Part shown: positions 42,728 through 54,155 of the stretch, one piece after another | Numbering within the stretch: position 1 is the first letter of the stretch | How the letters are laid out: each line of letters starts with the position of its first letter | Assembly: GCA_028386065.3 (NCBI GenBank) | Contig: JAKUCV010002295.1 | Span: 31,950-95,949 of the forward strand | Origin: Turnera subulata | Lineage: Eukaryota; Streptophyta; Magnoliopsida; Malpighiales; Passifloraceae | Length of the DNA stretch: 64,000 nt | Direction of reading: 5' to 3' | Made by a program: the position numbers and the translations under genes | The notes under the pieces: generated by a model | What the model was told of the DNA's origin: nothing | The model's input: the letters and a program-made list of their open reading frames with translations, nothing else | Databases searched by the model: none

Positions 42728-44213
42728 TAGGGATGGCAACGGGGCGGGGAATTAGCGGGTAGAGCAATCCCCGCCCCGCCCCCCGCACCATCGATTTCTC
42801 CCCGCCCCGCCCCGCTCCCCGCGCGCGGGGGAAAATTTATCCCCATCCCCGCTCCCCGCGGATCCCCATTCCCCCCGCGGATCCCCATTCCCCGCACCTC
42901 AAGTGACTATTTCAATTTTTTGGACAAAATAGTTACTACTTCCGTCACAAACTATGTTTATAAAAACAAAAAAATAAATAAATCCAACATTAATATAAAC
43001 TGCCAATTAGATTTAAAGTTAATTACAATCACTTTTAGTGACAAAAAATTGAAGCATAACAAAAAAATTTATTAGCACAAAATACAAAGGGTGCATGTCT
43101 TTATTTCAATATTTTTAAACAAATACAACAAAATTAATTATAATACAACAAAATAATTACAATGATTTTTACATAAGAAATTACAACAATTAACCCGAAA
43201 TCCGGTGAAAGAAGATCCATATCTGCTCGGAAAAAATCTTCGCTGCCAANNNNNNNNNNNNNNNNNNNNNNNNNNNNNNNNNNNNNNNNNNNNNNNNNNN
43301 NNNNNNNNNNNNNNNNNNNNNNNNNNNNNNNNNNNNNNNNNNNNNNNNNNNNNNNNNNNNNNNNNNNNNNNNNNNNNNNNNNNNNNNNNNNNNNNNNNNN
43401 NNNNNNNNNNNNNNNNNNNNNNNNNNNNNNNNNNNNNNNNNNNNNNNNNNNNNNNNNNNNNNNNNNNNNNNNNNNNNNNNNNNNNNNNNNNNNNNNNNNN
43501 NNNNNNNNNNNNNNNNNNNNNNNNNNNNNNNNNNNNNNNNNNNNNNNNNNNNNNNNNNNNNNNNNNNNNNNNNNNNNNNNNNNNNNNNNNNNNNNNNNNN
43601 NNNNNNNNNNNNNNNNNNNNNNNNNNNNNNNNNNNNNNNNNNNNNNNNNNNNNNNNNNNNNNNNNNNNNNNNNNNNNNNNNNNNNNNNNNNNNNNNNNNN
43701 NNNNNNNNNNNNNNNNNNNNNNNNNNNNNNNNNNNNNNNNNNNNNNNNNNNNNNNNNNNNNNNNNNNNNNNNNNNNNNNNNNNNNNNNNNNNNNNNNNNN
43801 NNNNNNNNNNNNNNNNNNNNNNNNNNNNNNNNNNNNNNNNNNNNNNNNNNNNNNNNNNNNNNNNNNNNNNNNNNNNNNNNNNNNNNNNNNNNNNNNNNNN
43901 NNNNNNNNNNNNNNNNNNNNNNNNNNNNNNNNNNNNNNNNNNNNNNNNNNNNNNNNNNNNNNNNNNNNNNNNNNNNNNNNNNNNNNNNNNNNNNNNNNNN
44001 NNNNNNNNNNNNNNNNNNNNNNNNNNNNNNNNNNNNNNNNNNNNNNNNNCCCGCGGGGCGGGCGATGCGATCCCCGCCCCGCCCCGCGAAGTATCCTCGG
44101 GTACAAAAATGCCCCCATCCCCGCCCCACGGGGCAAAAAAATTCCCCATCCCCGCCCCACTAGCGGGGAATCCCCGCGGGGATCCGCACTGATGGGGAAT
44201 TTTGCCATCCCTA
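42728..44213. mobile_element. hAT-type DNA transposon, non-autonomous or gapped
   Basis: TIRs TAGGGATGGCAA and TTGCCATCCCTA are perfect over 12 bp and are flanked by a perfect 8-bp duplication AACGTGAA (42720-42727, 44214-44221), which identifies the hAT superfamily. Subterminal regions are packed with CCCCGCC and GGGGATCC-like repeats on both sides, unlike the AT-rich interior. An 800-bp run of N interrupts it. Nothing coding is visible in the sequenced part. Confidence 0.88.
43250..44049. other. Assembly gap (800 N)
   Basis: A run of exactly 800 N. Reading frames that cross it are meaningless. It ends in the CCCCGCC-rich subterminal repeat of the hAT element, which probably caused the assembly break. 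Confidence 0.99.
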
Positions 44214-44465
44214 AACGTGAATTAGCCTTTTAACTTAAGCCAACAGCAGCGCACGAGTTGCATGATTTTTTTTTTTGCCCATAAAAAGTTTGATGATGAT
44301 TGCACGGATAACTACTCGCAAGGTCCTAAATTTTTTCATTGTTTGCAACTAAATCCTATATTTTAGAACATTTCTATTTGAGTCTTATTCTTTTATTAGT
44401 TACTGTAAATAAGTCTTAAACCTTATTTCTGTCAAATCCTTTCGTTAAATCTAACTTTTGTAAAA

Positions 44466-45330
44466 GGTTAATTATATTTTGACTCCCTGAATTCTAGTCC
44501 ATTTTTTCTCAACATTTAAATTTCTCTTTTCATCAATTAACCACCAGTAATTTTAATTTAACTCAATTAACCACCTCCAAACAGGTTCCGTCTCTTGTAC
44601 TTACTGAAGCGAAGATGTGCGCCATGTGTCTTAATCGGATTAATTACATTTTGACCCTTGAATTCTAGTCCATTTATGACTCACCACTTGAACCTTTTTT
44701 TTTCATCAATCAACCACCTCTAATCCCAATTTAATTTAATTAACCACCTCCATCCAATGCCAAACGGATTCTGTCTCCTGCACTAACAAGAGCGATGGAT
44801 GCACGCCACGTGATTAACTCTTATCCATATATTTCTAATGAATCATATTTACACTCCTTAAAAATACACCTACAAAATAAATAAAAAGACTAAAAAATTA
44901 TATTTTTGTCTCAATACCAGCAACACCACCACCACTATAAAAATGAAAAAGGAAAATATCTATACATATTTTTACCTCAACATGGGCAACGCCGCCACCA
45001 CTGGCAGAAAAAGATGTACAATCATTTTCTTAGGGTTAATTATATTTTGATTCCCTGAATTTTACTTCATTTTTTACTCAACACCTGAACTTTTTTTTCA
45101 TCAATTGACCACCTCTATTCCAATTAATTCAATTAACCACCTCCAAATGGATTTCGTTTCTTGCACTAACGGAAGAGATGAATGTACGCCATGTGTCTTA
45201 ATCGGGTTAATTACATTTTGACCCTTGAATTCTAGTCTATTTTTGACTCACCACCGGATTTTTTTTTTCATCAATTGACCACTTGTAATCCCAATTTAAT
45301 TCAATTAACCACCTCCATCAAAAATTTTAG
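44466..45330. repeat. Paired 171-bp repeats, two sets
   Basis: The motif GGNTTAATTA(T/C)ATTTTGA followed by CCTGAATTCTAGTCCA-like sequence starts near 44466, 44637, 45034 and 45205. Within each pair the spacing is 171 bp, and the pairs are 568 bp apart. Each unit goes on through ATCAATTAACCACCTC and ends near GCCACGTG/GCCATGTG. This suggests a tandem unit that was then duplicated as a pair, possibly the end repeats of a DNA transposon; class unknown. Confidence 0.7.
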
Positions 45331-46248
45331 CTTTCAGTTAATTGATCTAATATAATCCAAAGATATGCAACATGTGGCAACATCCTAACCATTCAATATT
45401 TTTTTCTCTATTTTCATTTTCCAAAAAAAAAGCAAAACAAAAAATATCAATATCAAATAACAAAATAAAAAAAAGGAAAATTAAGGAATCAAATGAAAAA
45501 TAGTGTCCAGCCATACCTCACCCCTACTTATCTTCTCTTTTTTAAAAGAGAAACATAAAGGAGAAGCAAGTCCCAAAAGTCAAGACCAGTAAATAAAAGA
45601 AAATTGAGTTTTGATGTGCGGGTTAAGGTTTGCTTGCTCGGATCCGTTTCTTGTGGAGGTTGGACCGATTTTCCGGCGAGGTAGGTAGTTCTGAGTTGAC
45701 TAGGGGTTCCTTGACGGCGTTGACGAACTTAAACGGTAAGGACCCAACTGCTTTTCCTTTGCTTCTCTATTTGATGGTCCGAGGTTGAGTTGACGAAGGA
45801 GGAATCATGGAGGTTCGACGCAATAAGGTTCGAACGTTATCTTCGTCTTCTTATGTGCCAACACCCGAGGATGCGTTTGGAGGGCTCTACCACAGTTAGA
45901 TGAGTCGTCGCCCCTCCTCTTCTCCTCTTTTGTTTCTTCCTCCCTACTTTTCCTCTTTGTTTCCTTTATATTGCCAACCTTAGACTAAAATCTAATAGAG
46001 TTCATTTGATTTATATGGGTGTTCAGCGAATGGAGGGTCGATGGTTGTTCGTGATGGTTATGAATTGTGTTGTAACCATGTTAGTGTTACTGCAAATCCC
46101 AAGTTTGGCCGAGTTCTTTAACGGGTGAGGATCTGTCTTTCCTTTACTTTTATGTGCATTTGGAGAATGATGGCTGATTGTTTCTTGTTGCTTGATTGAT
46201 GTTAGGTTGTTCGTGTGCTGAGCAACCTAGTTGGGTGATGGATTGATG
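45331..46248. other. Intergenic region left of the 7.9-kb MULE
   Basis: The part from about 45600 is less AT-rich and has short gene-like frames, for example a 30-codon frame starting MEVRRNKVRT at 45807. I do not recognise it. It continues after the MULE at 54156. A decayed or short host gene split by the MULE is possible but unsupported. Confidence 0.35.
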
Positions 46249-46603
46249 GTTTTTAGATGGTAAAAAAGCTTTTCTTGTCCCTTCACTTTTTTGTTTTCGC
46301 ATTTGTTGTCCCTCTTCCTTTTTTCTCACTCAACCTGTCCCTCAACTCATAAATTACCGGGTCACCTTGTCCTTCTTACCCCCAGCAGCCGGTTGGTGCG
46401 TGTGAGGCTGACACGTGTCTGTGGGGCCCGCTACATCTGATTTTATTTTTCTTTTTTCCTCTTTTTTTCTTTCCTATTTTCTTTTTTCCAAAAATCCTTT
46501 TTCGGTTTTATTATTTTAGTTTTTATAATAAATAGAAGGGGGCCCGCTCACTCATTGTCTTGGGAGAACCGTTCGTGGGCGGGAGTTTTGGCACCCGTTT
46601 CGA

Positions 46604-46683
46604 ACGACGTCGTGTAAAAGGAACCGCAGGGCAGACGTTCAATTTTCGCGTCGTATGGAGCGATTAACACGAAACGACGTCGT
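46604..46683. promoter_or_regulatory. Repeated ACGACGTCGT palindromes in the MULE leader
   Basis: The 10-bp palindrome ACGACGTCGT occurs at 46604-46613 and 46674-46683. A GACGTC core is a typical bZIP-binding sequence. It lies between the left TIR and the transposase gene, where a promoter would be expected. Confidence 0.4.
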
Positions 46684-47569
46684 CTCATTTAAAATTTAAA
46701 ACGGGCGGATAAAACAATGTTGGTTGTGTCTGAGTGGTTCGTGGGTCCCATCCACGTGGGTTTGTCGGCCACTTGACCGAATCCAAGGCACGGGTTGATA
46801 TAGGGCGGGAAATTTACCGCTCAATGAAAGCGGCACCGTTTATGTTGATGCTCATTTTGGTAAGGAGAACTTTATGTCGTTTGGCATGAAACGGGAACAG
46901 TAGTGTCGTTTTCTACAGATTAAACATAGAAAAAACGCTCGTGTTGGGGAGACTGCGGGTCACTCTCTCTCTAACCATTGTGCCTGTGAGCAAAAGTGTG
47001 AGAGTGAGCTGAGATTTGAAGGAAGAAAGTGGAAAAGAGAAAAGCATTGCTGAGTGAGAAACAAAGAGTTGATTGGAAGAAGAAAAGAAAAAGAAACAAA
47101 GCGGGTCACTCTATCTCATTGTCCATGTCATCTGCAGAGCAAAAGTTTGGGTCCAGCTGGGCAGAATCTTCGTAAAGGCTGGTTGTGGGAATCTTCACAG
47201 AAGATTCGCGTCATTGTCGAATCAGGTTTGTGTTGTCGCTTTTGCTTTGCGTGTTGTGGAATGCGCGGTTGTGCTTGTGTGCAACTGTTAGGGATTGGGT
47301 GTCGGGGGTGGAATAGGCATGCATATATAGCAGCATCTGGGGTTGGGATTAAAATTTTTTTGTTGGTTGTTGGATTGAATTAGTTAACATGCATGTATGA
47401 TGTTGGGTTGTGGTCCATAGATTAAAGTAGTGCTACTGTGTGTTTTTTCTAAAGTACGGCTATTGTTTATTATGAAGATGGTGGGGGTCTGTGTGTATTG
47501 TGTTGGAAAAAAGGTTCTGTGCATTATTTTTAAAAAGTTGTCTGCTTGTTGCGGAACAGGTAGTGTGTG

Positions 47570-50500
47570 ATGGCATCAGACGACTATTTTAAAACCTTGA
47601 ATGTGCATATTGGTGGGGAATTTAGACGGGGGTACCCCATCTGATCTATGTGGTAGACAGTGTCCAGAAAATACCATATAATGTTGATAAGATTTTCTAC
47701 CATTCATTGATGTATGTGTGCTCGAAGTTGGGTTATTTGAATGTGAAGATTATATATTATAGGGTACCAAAGGAGGAAAATGCAGGAAAGGACAGAGACA
47801 CTACTCTTGAGGAGGAGCTGCACGAGGTCCAGGATAATGACAAGTCATGTGGGCCACTAGTAGACTTACTGTTGAAGGAGGGTGAGGCAGACATATATGT
47901 GGAGCATGGTGAAGAGGACCACTCTTTTTTTGGGGTAGAAAACCCCGTCAATGTGGTTAGAAGATTAAATATTCTAGTTCCTGTATCTTACAATGATACT
48001 GAGGGAGATGGGTTAGATGCGGTTAGGATAAGTGAGTCCTTTGGGTCTGGTCATAGAGGTGAGAGCAGTGAGGGCATGAATAGGGGTGTAAGTGAGAGAG
48101 GTGAGAGTAGCAGGGGCATTAATAATAGAGGTGTAAGTGAGAGAGGTGAGAGTAGTCGATCCATTAATGAGGTACTAGGTGAGGTTGGTGAGGAGAATGA
48201 AGGATGCTAGTTAAATGTAGGTGAAGAGCAAGACAGAGTCCCAAGTGATTCTGATGATGAATATGGAGGTGAAGACAATATAGATGAAGAAGATGACGCA
48301 GCGGAAGAAGAAGATGCAATTGAAGATGAAGATGCAGCTGAAGGTGGATCCGAAGATAGAAATGATGGAACAGATGATGAAGGAAGCAATGCTGATTCAA
48401 TAGATGAAGCAGAGCACATGTACCATGTCGCTTTAGGAGCAGATGCTGACCACGAGATTGGAGACACAGTTGATGTAGATCGTTGGGTCCCTGTCCATGA
48501 ATTGACAGACAATAAGGACGAGGAGCTACAGCTATATAGGAGGTAGCTAAAAGAAACTTTAGCAAGGAAAAGAAGGGAAAGGATAAGAAGGAAAGCAGCT
48601 GCGAAGGCGGTAGCTGAACAAAGGGCATCAGAGCAGAGGGAAGCTGAATAGGGAGATGCAAATGAGGGTAAAAATGACCCAGGTACTCAAACTCATATAG
48701 GTGTAGAAGAAGATGGCAATGAAGCTGGCAGACAACCAAGGTCTGAAGGTGGCAGACAATAAAGGGCTAATGGAACTGATCATGGCAATAAAGGATCCGC
48801 ACAGTTAAATGCATTGGAATAAGGAATAAAGGAGCTACGAAGGCGTGAGTGGAATGAAGATGATTATACCTTCTCAGATAATGAAGGTAGTTTTCTAGAA
48901 GAAGATAGATAATGACGGATTGAGAGGAAAATGCAAGGTGGCAAATTGTAGATGGTTTGTTCAGGTCACCTACCATAAGCCAAACAAGATATGGGTCATT
49001 AGGAAATACCCTTATAAGAAGCACGATTGTGGAGCTGAAAACAAGAGCAGACGTCTTACAAATAAAGTAATTGCAAGCTATTCGGTGGACAAGTTCGGAT
49101 CAGCTTCCCAAAATATGAGGCCAACACAGATCCAGGAAGCTGCAAGAAATAAATTTAGGATGAATGGTGGCTGGTGGCAGGAAAAAAATGCAAAGGAAGA
49201 AATAAATAAGCATTTCCAAGGTAATGTGCTTCAAGAGTATGTCAGACTTCAAGATTACCTGGAAACATTAAAGGTGACTAACCCAGGAAGCTCTGTTTAT
49301 TTGGAAACTGAAGAAGGCAGCCATATATTCAAAAGGTTGTATATATGTTTCCATGCACTCAAAGTTGGATTCAAGACTGGATGCAGGCGTATAATCTGGG
49401 TTGATGGTTGCTTTCTGAAGAGATATGTGGGTGGAAAACTACTCACAGCTGTTGGTAGGGACGCCAATAACCAAATGTACCCATTAGCATGGACTGTAGT
49501 GCGGGTAGAAAACACCAAAAATTAGAGACGGTTTTATGGTACCTTATGAAAGATTTGGGAATACATGTTGGGAATGGTCAAGGGTGGACATTCATGTCTG
49601 ACCAACACAAGGTAATTGAATTTTTTAATTGCAAAAATATGGAATGAGATGTGAGTTTGTGTGTCTTATAATATAGAGCCTGACATGCAAATTATATGCT
49701 GCAGGGGCTTATTAGAGCTGTAGCTGACCTCCTGCCATATGCTGAACGCAGAAGGTGTGTAAGGCATATATTTGCCAAATGGAGGAAGGCAAATAGAGGG
49801 GAAGCTCTGCAGATACATTTCTGGAAGTGTGTTAAAGCCACCACAGTGCAAGAACTGGAAGAGCTTGTTAGTGATTTTGATGAAATTTCAGAACAAGCAA
49901 GGAAGGATTTTCTTGAAGCGAATCCCAAGTTGTTTTGTCGAGCCTTTCAGGAGACATGGTGTAAGTCACATGTCGTAGACAATAATATGTGTGAGGTCTT
50001 CAATTGTTTTATCATTGAGGCTAGATTCAAGGCAATTGTGTCGATGCTGGAAGATATTTGTCGATTAATGATGAGTCGGATTGGTTCTAAGGAGTTAACC
50101 GTTTCTGAGGAGAGATCTCGTTGGAGAAACCAGTTTGGTTCTAGAATCACCCATGAAATTGAGAGGAACAAGGAAATAGCAGCCAACTATTTGGTTCAGC
50201 CTAATAGAAGTGGGAAGTATGAGTGCATAGATGGAGTGAATGTCTTTGTAGTGGACAAAAACAAGCGTGAGTGCACATGCAGATCATGGGAACTGACAGG
50301 AATTCCTTGTGCACATGCTACTGCTGCTATAAGTCATGATTGGGACAATGTGGAGGACTATGCCAGCAGATGGTACCACGAGGATAACTACATCAACTCC
50401 TACAAATTGTCAATGAACCCTGTTCCTTGAGAACTTTTCTGGGAATGCACTAACAAGCCGGCCATCCAGCCACCTGAGGTTGACACCAAAAGAGGCAGAC

Positions 50501-52337
50501 CTCAGACAAAAAGAATCTGGGAGTTTTGGGAAGGAAAGGGTTCTCAGGTACTACATGACAGTTTTTTGTTTGAAATGGATTTGCATTCTTATTGCTCTGT
50601 AACTTGTGATAATTTTTTGTTACCTTAAATTACATTACAAACAGAGGAGGTCAAAAATTTCAAGGCAAATGCAGTGTCAATTGTGCTTGGAATATGGACA
50701 CAACATTGTCATATGTAGAAGGAAGCAGGTGAGGCAACCTAAGAATACTGGAATATTGTATTTTTTCCCACAATGAATGTTGTTGTCCAATATGATTCAT
50801 GCTTATTCATCTACAGCAAGCACAACAACAGCAAGGCACTAGTGGAGAAGCATATCAAAATGCTCATAATGGGTGTGTTGCTGATCCAGTCACAGAGGCC
50901 AGAATATGGTAACCTGTTATATGCCAACCTCAATAATTCAGATTGTTTTTAGAAATATTAAAGATTGTTAATGTTCTTTGCTTATATTTCCATTATTGTC
51001 TATAACCTTGCAATGACCAAGAGAATGCACCTTCATATGTTCTTCTGTCACAGCAAACGACTGAGTCATCTTCCAGGAAGAGGAAGGTAATACATTGTCG
51101 CCTATATACACCATTGTTGTCATAACTCTGCATTGTCACCTACATCACCTTCTCATGTACCTATTAACAGGCCCGAATAGAACCTGAAGATACAGCCCCT
51201 GCAGCAGCCCAGTCACCAGTTCGCCCTACAAGGGTGCCAGTAACTAGAAGTGGCAGATTTGCTGAGGTACATGGAAGAACTAAATATACTAATGTTATTT
51301 CGGCTATACTGTTTCTAATTTGCTTTGTTTTCAATATTTTGTTCCAGGTTGAACCACATCCTCAACAGGCTGACATTGTCACACCTGTTCATTCATCGAT
51401 TCAATCACCAACTTGTTCATCAGCACAGCCTGTAAGGGTTCCTAACACAAGAAGTGGGAGATTAACCAGGTATAATGGATTTAATAATATTTTAAATACT
51501 TATTTATTGTTATCTCTATATTGATACATTTTGCGAACATTATATAGGTGCATACTGAGGGTGAATCATGGAGTAATAATGCACCACCATTTGACAGCAG
51601 TCTCCCAGATGACAATCTTATTGATGAGGTAAAAAACCTTTCAATTCTGTGGTAGAGTGTGAGACCATAGTGATCAACTTCATCTAATTTCATGCATGCA
51701 ATGTAGTTAGCTGTGCCATTAGAACAACATGTTATGCATCCTACCCGTCAAAATCCTCAAAGGCCTAGTAATAAAGGAAGAGTGAGAAGTACAACTAACA
51801 GAAGGTTTAACTTCGGTGAGGGAAGGGGTGTGTTATTTAGTAAATCGGGATTCATGGTTGAAAATGTAAGTGTATGCATGTACATATGCCTTGTATATTC
51901 ACATTTCCACTACATTAAGGTGGGGAATTTACAAATAATATTTGCCTTTTTTACTCCCATGTAGCCTGGTACAAGGTCTCAAAGAATCCACCGTGTGCCT
52001 AGTAGCCGAGGCAGACCAAGGATGTCATTGACTGATATAATGCATGTTGAAAGGATGCGTGCTCAAAACACTTCAAATGTCCAAGATAATCCTGAAGGTA
52101 CATGTTTTACTTGGCGATGTTTGTTGTATATTTCATTTTTCTTGATTGGTATGAATAATTTAGATTTATGCATATTGGCTTACATTGTCGCTTCTGGACT
52201 CGGGCATTGCAGAAGCTCCTAAGCTTCCAGTTCTTGCTCGAAATGGCCGTAGGGGCAGAGGTAATAGAGGAGCTTGCGGTCGAGGAAGAGGTAGACCTGC
52301 ACAACGTGGAAGGAGAGGTGGAACCACTTCCAACTGA
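47570..52337 (+). pseudogene. MURA-like MULE transposase, decayed
   Basis: Exons by splice signals: 47570-49611, 49705-50547, 50645-50729, 50817-50908, 51054-51086, 51171-51266, 51348-51469, 51548-51628, 51707-51865, 51965-52097, 52213-52337. The N-terminus (MASDDYFKTLNV) shifts frame at a G run near 47628. An acidic Asp/Glu-rich stretch follows, then the transposase core: VDGCFLKRYVGGKL with the first catalytic Asp, MSDQHK with the second, NNMCEVFN near the catalytic Glu, and a SWIM finger CTCRSWELTGIPCAHA. A CxxC zinc-knuckle start follows, then Arg/Gly-rich tail exons. Damage: stops at 48208, 48544, 48649, 48760, 48820, 48910, 49523 (TGG to TAG) and 50428, a 1-bp loss near 49536, a 1-bp gain in the knuckle exon, and apparent loss of part of the N-terminal DNA-binding domain near 48912. 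The splice sites remain good. It cannot encode an active enzyme as assembled. Confidence 0.9.
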
Positions 52338-53166
52338 AAAGCACAAGGACCTGCAAATCTTCCTGTTGGATGCATCCTGCTTTTGGCATTTAGATATTGC
52401 CTGTTGTCATTTAGTTAGCATTAAATTCAGCTATATTCGGATATTTGCCTATGCGAAGCACATTTGATATTATACTTTTGGGTATTACGCATTTGGATAT
52501 TTGATGCTTTTGGGTATTATGCATTTGAATATTTGCTTTGGGCAAGCACATTTCAAAGTAATGTAATGTTTTTGGATATTTCCCTCTGGGCAATTCATGC
52601 TTGTAGTTGTCTGCATATTTGATATAATGCTTTCACTTTATTTGGCTATGCTTATGAATCAATCCTATTGTCTTACATTTCCAGCTCATTTAAGGTCCGA
52701 CACCATCATCCCTTGAAGTATTTTTTACCCAATTCAGCTTCTGGACACCAAGAGTTGCTTTCATTGCGAATTCAGCTGAATGTTGCAACATCTCCTGCTT
52801 ACACCCCTCTTAGTCGGTCATTGTCTGATCAATACAACTTAAATAGATCAATCTCAACCGAACTTAAAATTTTTTACCCAATTTAGCTTAAAATTTTGTG
52901 CTCACAACTACCTACATTCGTTTACCATACTCACTCTCAATATCAAAAACTCTGATCACAACAACAAAAACCAATTCAGTTTCCACAAAAATTCATTCAA
53001 CTTTCTCGATTGACAGGACAATGCTAAAGTACTCTACATTATAAAATTGGGTTTCAACGACATTTCACTGCCATTCCTGATGGACAACAACAACCCAGTT
53101 CATCAAACAACAACAACCCAAGACTTCTAATTCCACATGCTTTCATTACTAAAACAACCAACTAAC

Positions 53167-53667
53167 TTATTGATGCAAACTAATAACAATGCAAACTAGT
53201 AGGAAGCTCAAAGCCAAGCATGCTGCAGGGACTCCAAGGCATCGAATTGACCTTTCACCACCAACATCCGCCATGTGTATGCGGATAATGTTCAGCTCTG
53301 CTTTCAACTTCTGTACCTCTTCTTCCAGTTCTTTATTGCGACTGATGAGTTGCCTCTCCCTGTTCCTCAACCCAATCAATAATTGTTGTGCTCTTTCGTC
53401 ATGTTGCCCGTCCACCCATCTCCAAAACCCACATCTCTTTGAACCACCGCAGTTATTAAACCTCCTACCTGGGTTGTCGTCGCTCCATGAGTACCACCTT
53501 GGAGACATCTGCCCACATGAACAAAATATAGCACCGTTGTAATTGTAATCGGGTTTCTGCCCAACGGTTGAAATGATAAAATCCCCATTAATACGAAGAC
53601 GACTCCCTGTGCACTTAGAAGAAATGGATTTGAATGAGAGGTTGGATGAGGAAGAAGATTGAGACAT
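53167..53667 (-). CDS. GRF-type zinc-finger protein with coiled coil and C-terminal membrane segment, MULE-encoded
   Basis: A single uninterrupted 166-codon frame. A Ser-rich start (MSQSSSSSN) is followed by a GRF zinc finger at about residues 49-86: CSCG, then PRWYSWSDDNPGRRF, Cys73, Cys79 and GFWRWVD. GRF fingers bind single-stranded nucleic acid in some DNA-repair proteins. Residues 91-131 are a charged heptad-like stretch (RQLISRNKELEEEVQKLKAE), likely a coiled coil. Residues 146-164 are hydrophobic (ACLALSFLLVCIVISL), a probable tail anchor. Small plant proteins with this layout exist, but I know of no settled function. It lies between the transposase 3' end and the right TIR and converges with the transposase. 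In contrast to the transposase it has no stop or frameshift. It could be an element gene or a captured host gene. Confidence 0.82.
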   Translation of the reverse strand: MSQSSSSSNLSFKSISSKCTGSRLRINGDFIISTVGQKPDYNYNGAIFCSCGQMSPRWYSWSDDNPGRRFNNCGGSKRCGFWRWVDGQHDERAQQLLIGLRNRERQLISRNKELEEEVQKLKAELNIIRIHMADVGGERSIRCLGVPAACLALSFLLVCIVISLHQ

Positions 53668-54155
53668 GGTGGAGACGAAAAAACGAAGGTGATCGATCCC
53701 AAAATTAAGAAACAGAAGAGAGTTGGAACTTTGGGAATCAAGAATTGGGAATTAGGGTTCTTCAAAATTGAGAAACAGAGAAGGCAACCCTCGGATTTAA
53801 TGGAAAGGTCGAATGAAGAGAGCTGCGAACATTTATAACTATTTTTTTGCCATATCGTGGGCCCCACTTTTCATCTTTTTCAAATCAATTACATTTAATC
53901 TCAATCGGATTTTTGGAAAAAAGAAAATAGGAAAGAAAGAAAGAGGAAAAAAGAAAAATAAAATCAGATGCAGCGAGCCCCACAGACACGTGTCAGCCTC
54001 ACACGCACCAACCGGCTGCTGGGGGTGAGAAGGACAAGGTGACCCGGTAATTCATGAGTTGAGGGACAGGTTGAGTGAAGAAAAAGGAAGAGGGACAACA
54101 AATGCGAAAACAAAAAAGTGAAGGGACAAGAAAAACTTTTTTACCGTTTTTAGAT

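Larger units (their letters stand above)
46259..54145 (+). mobile_element. Complete 7.9-kb MULE with MURA-like gene and second ORF
   Basis: TIRs of about 240 bp start GGTAAAAAAGCTTTTCTTGT, and a perfect 10-bp duplication GTTTTTAGAT flanks the element (46249-46258, 54146-54155). Inside are a plus-strand MURA-type transposase with about 11 exons, now defective, and an intact minus-strand ORF for a GRF zinc-finger protein near the right end. The two genes converge, as mudrA and mudrB do in maize MuDR, although the second protein here is of a different kind. The TIRs contain GACACGTGTC. The 1.6-kb MULE at 35094 has matching TIRs. Confidence 0.93.

Noticed and set aside
43134..44233. Long frames of 319-356 codons
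   Set aside because: They cross the 800-bp run of N and are artefacts.
48164..48739. 191-codon minus-strand ORF rich in His and Leu
   Set aside because: It is the complement of the acidic repeat-rich region of the MULE transposase; the sense frame has family support, this one has none.
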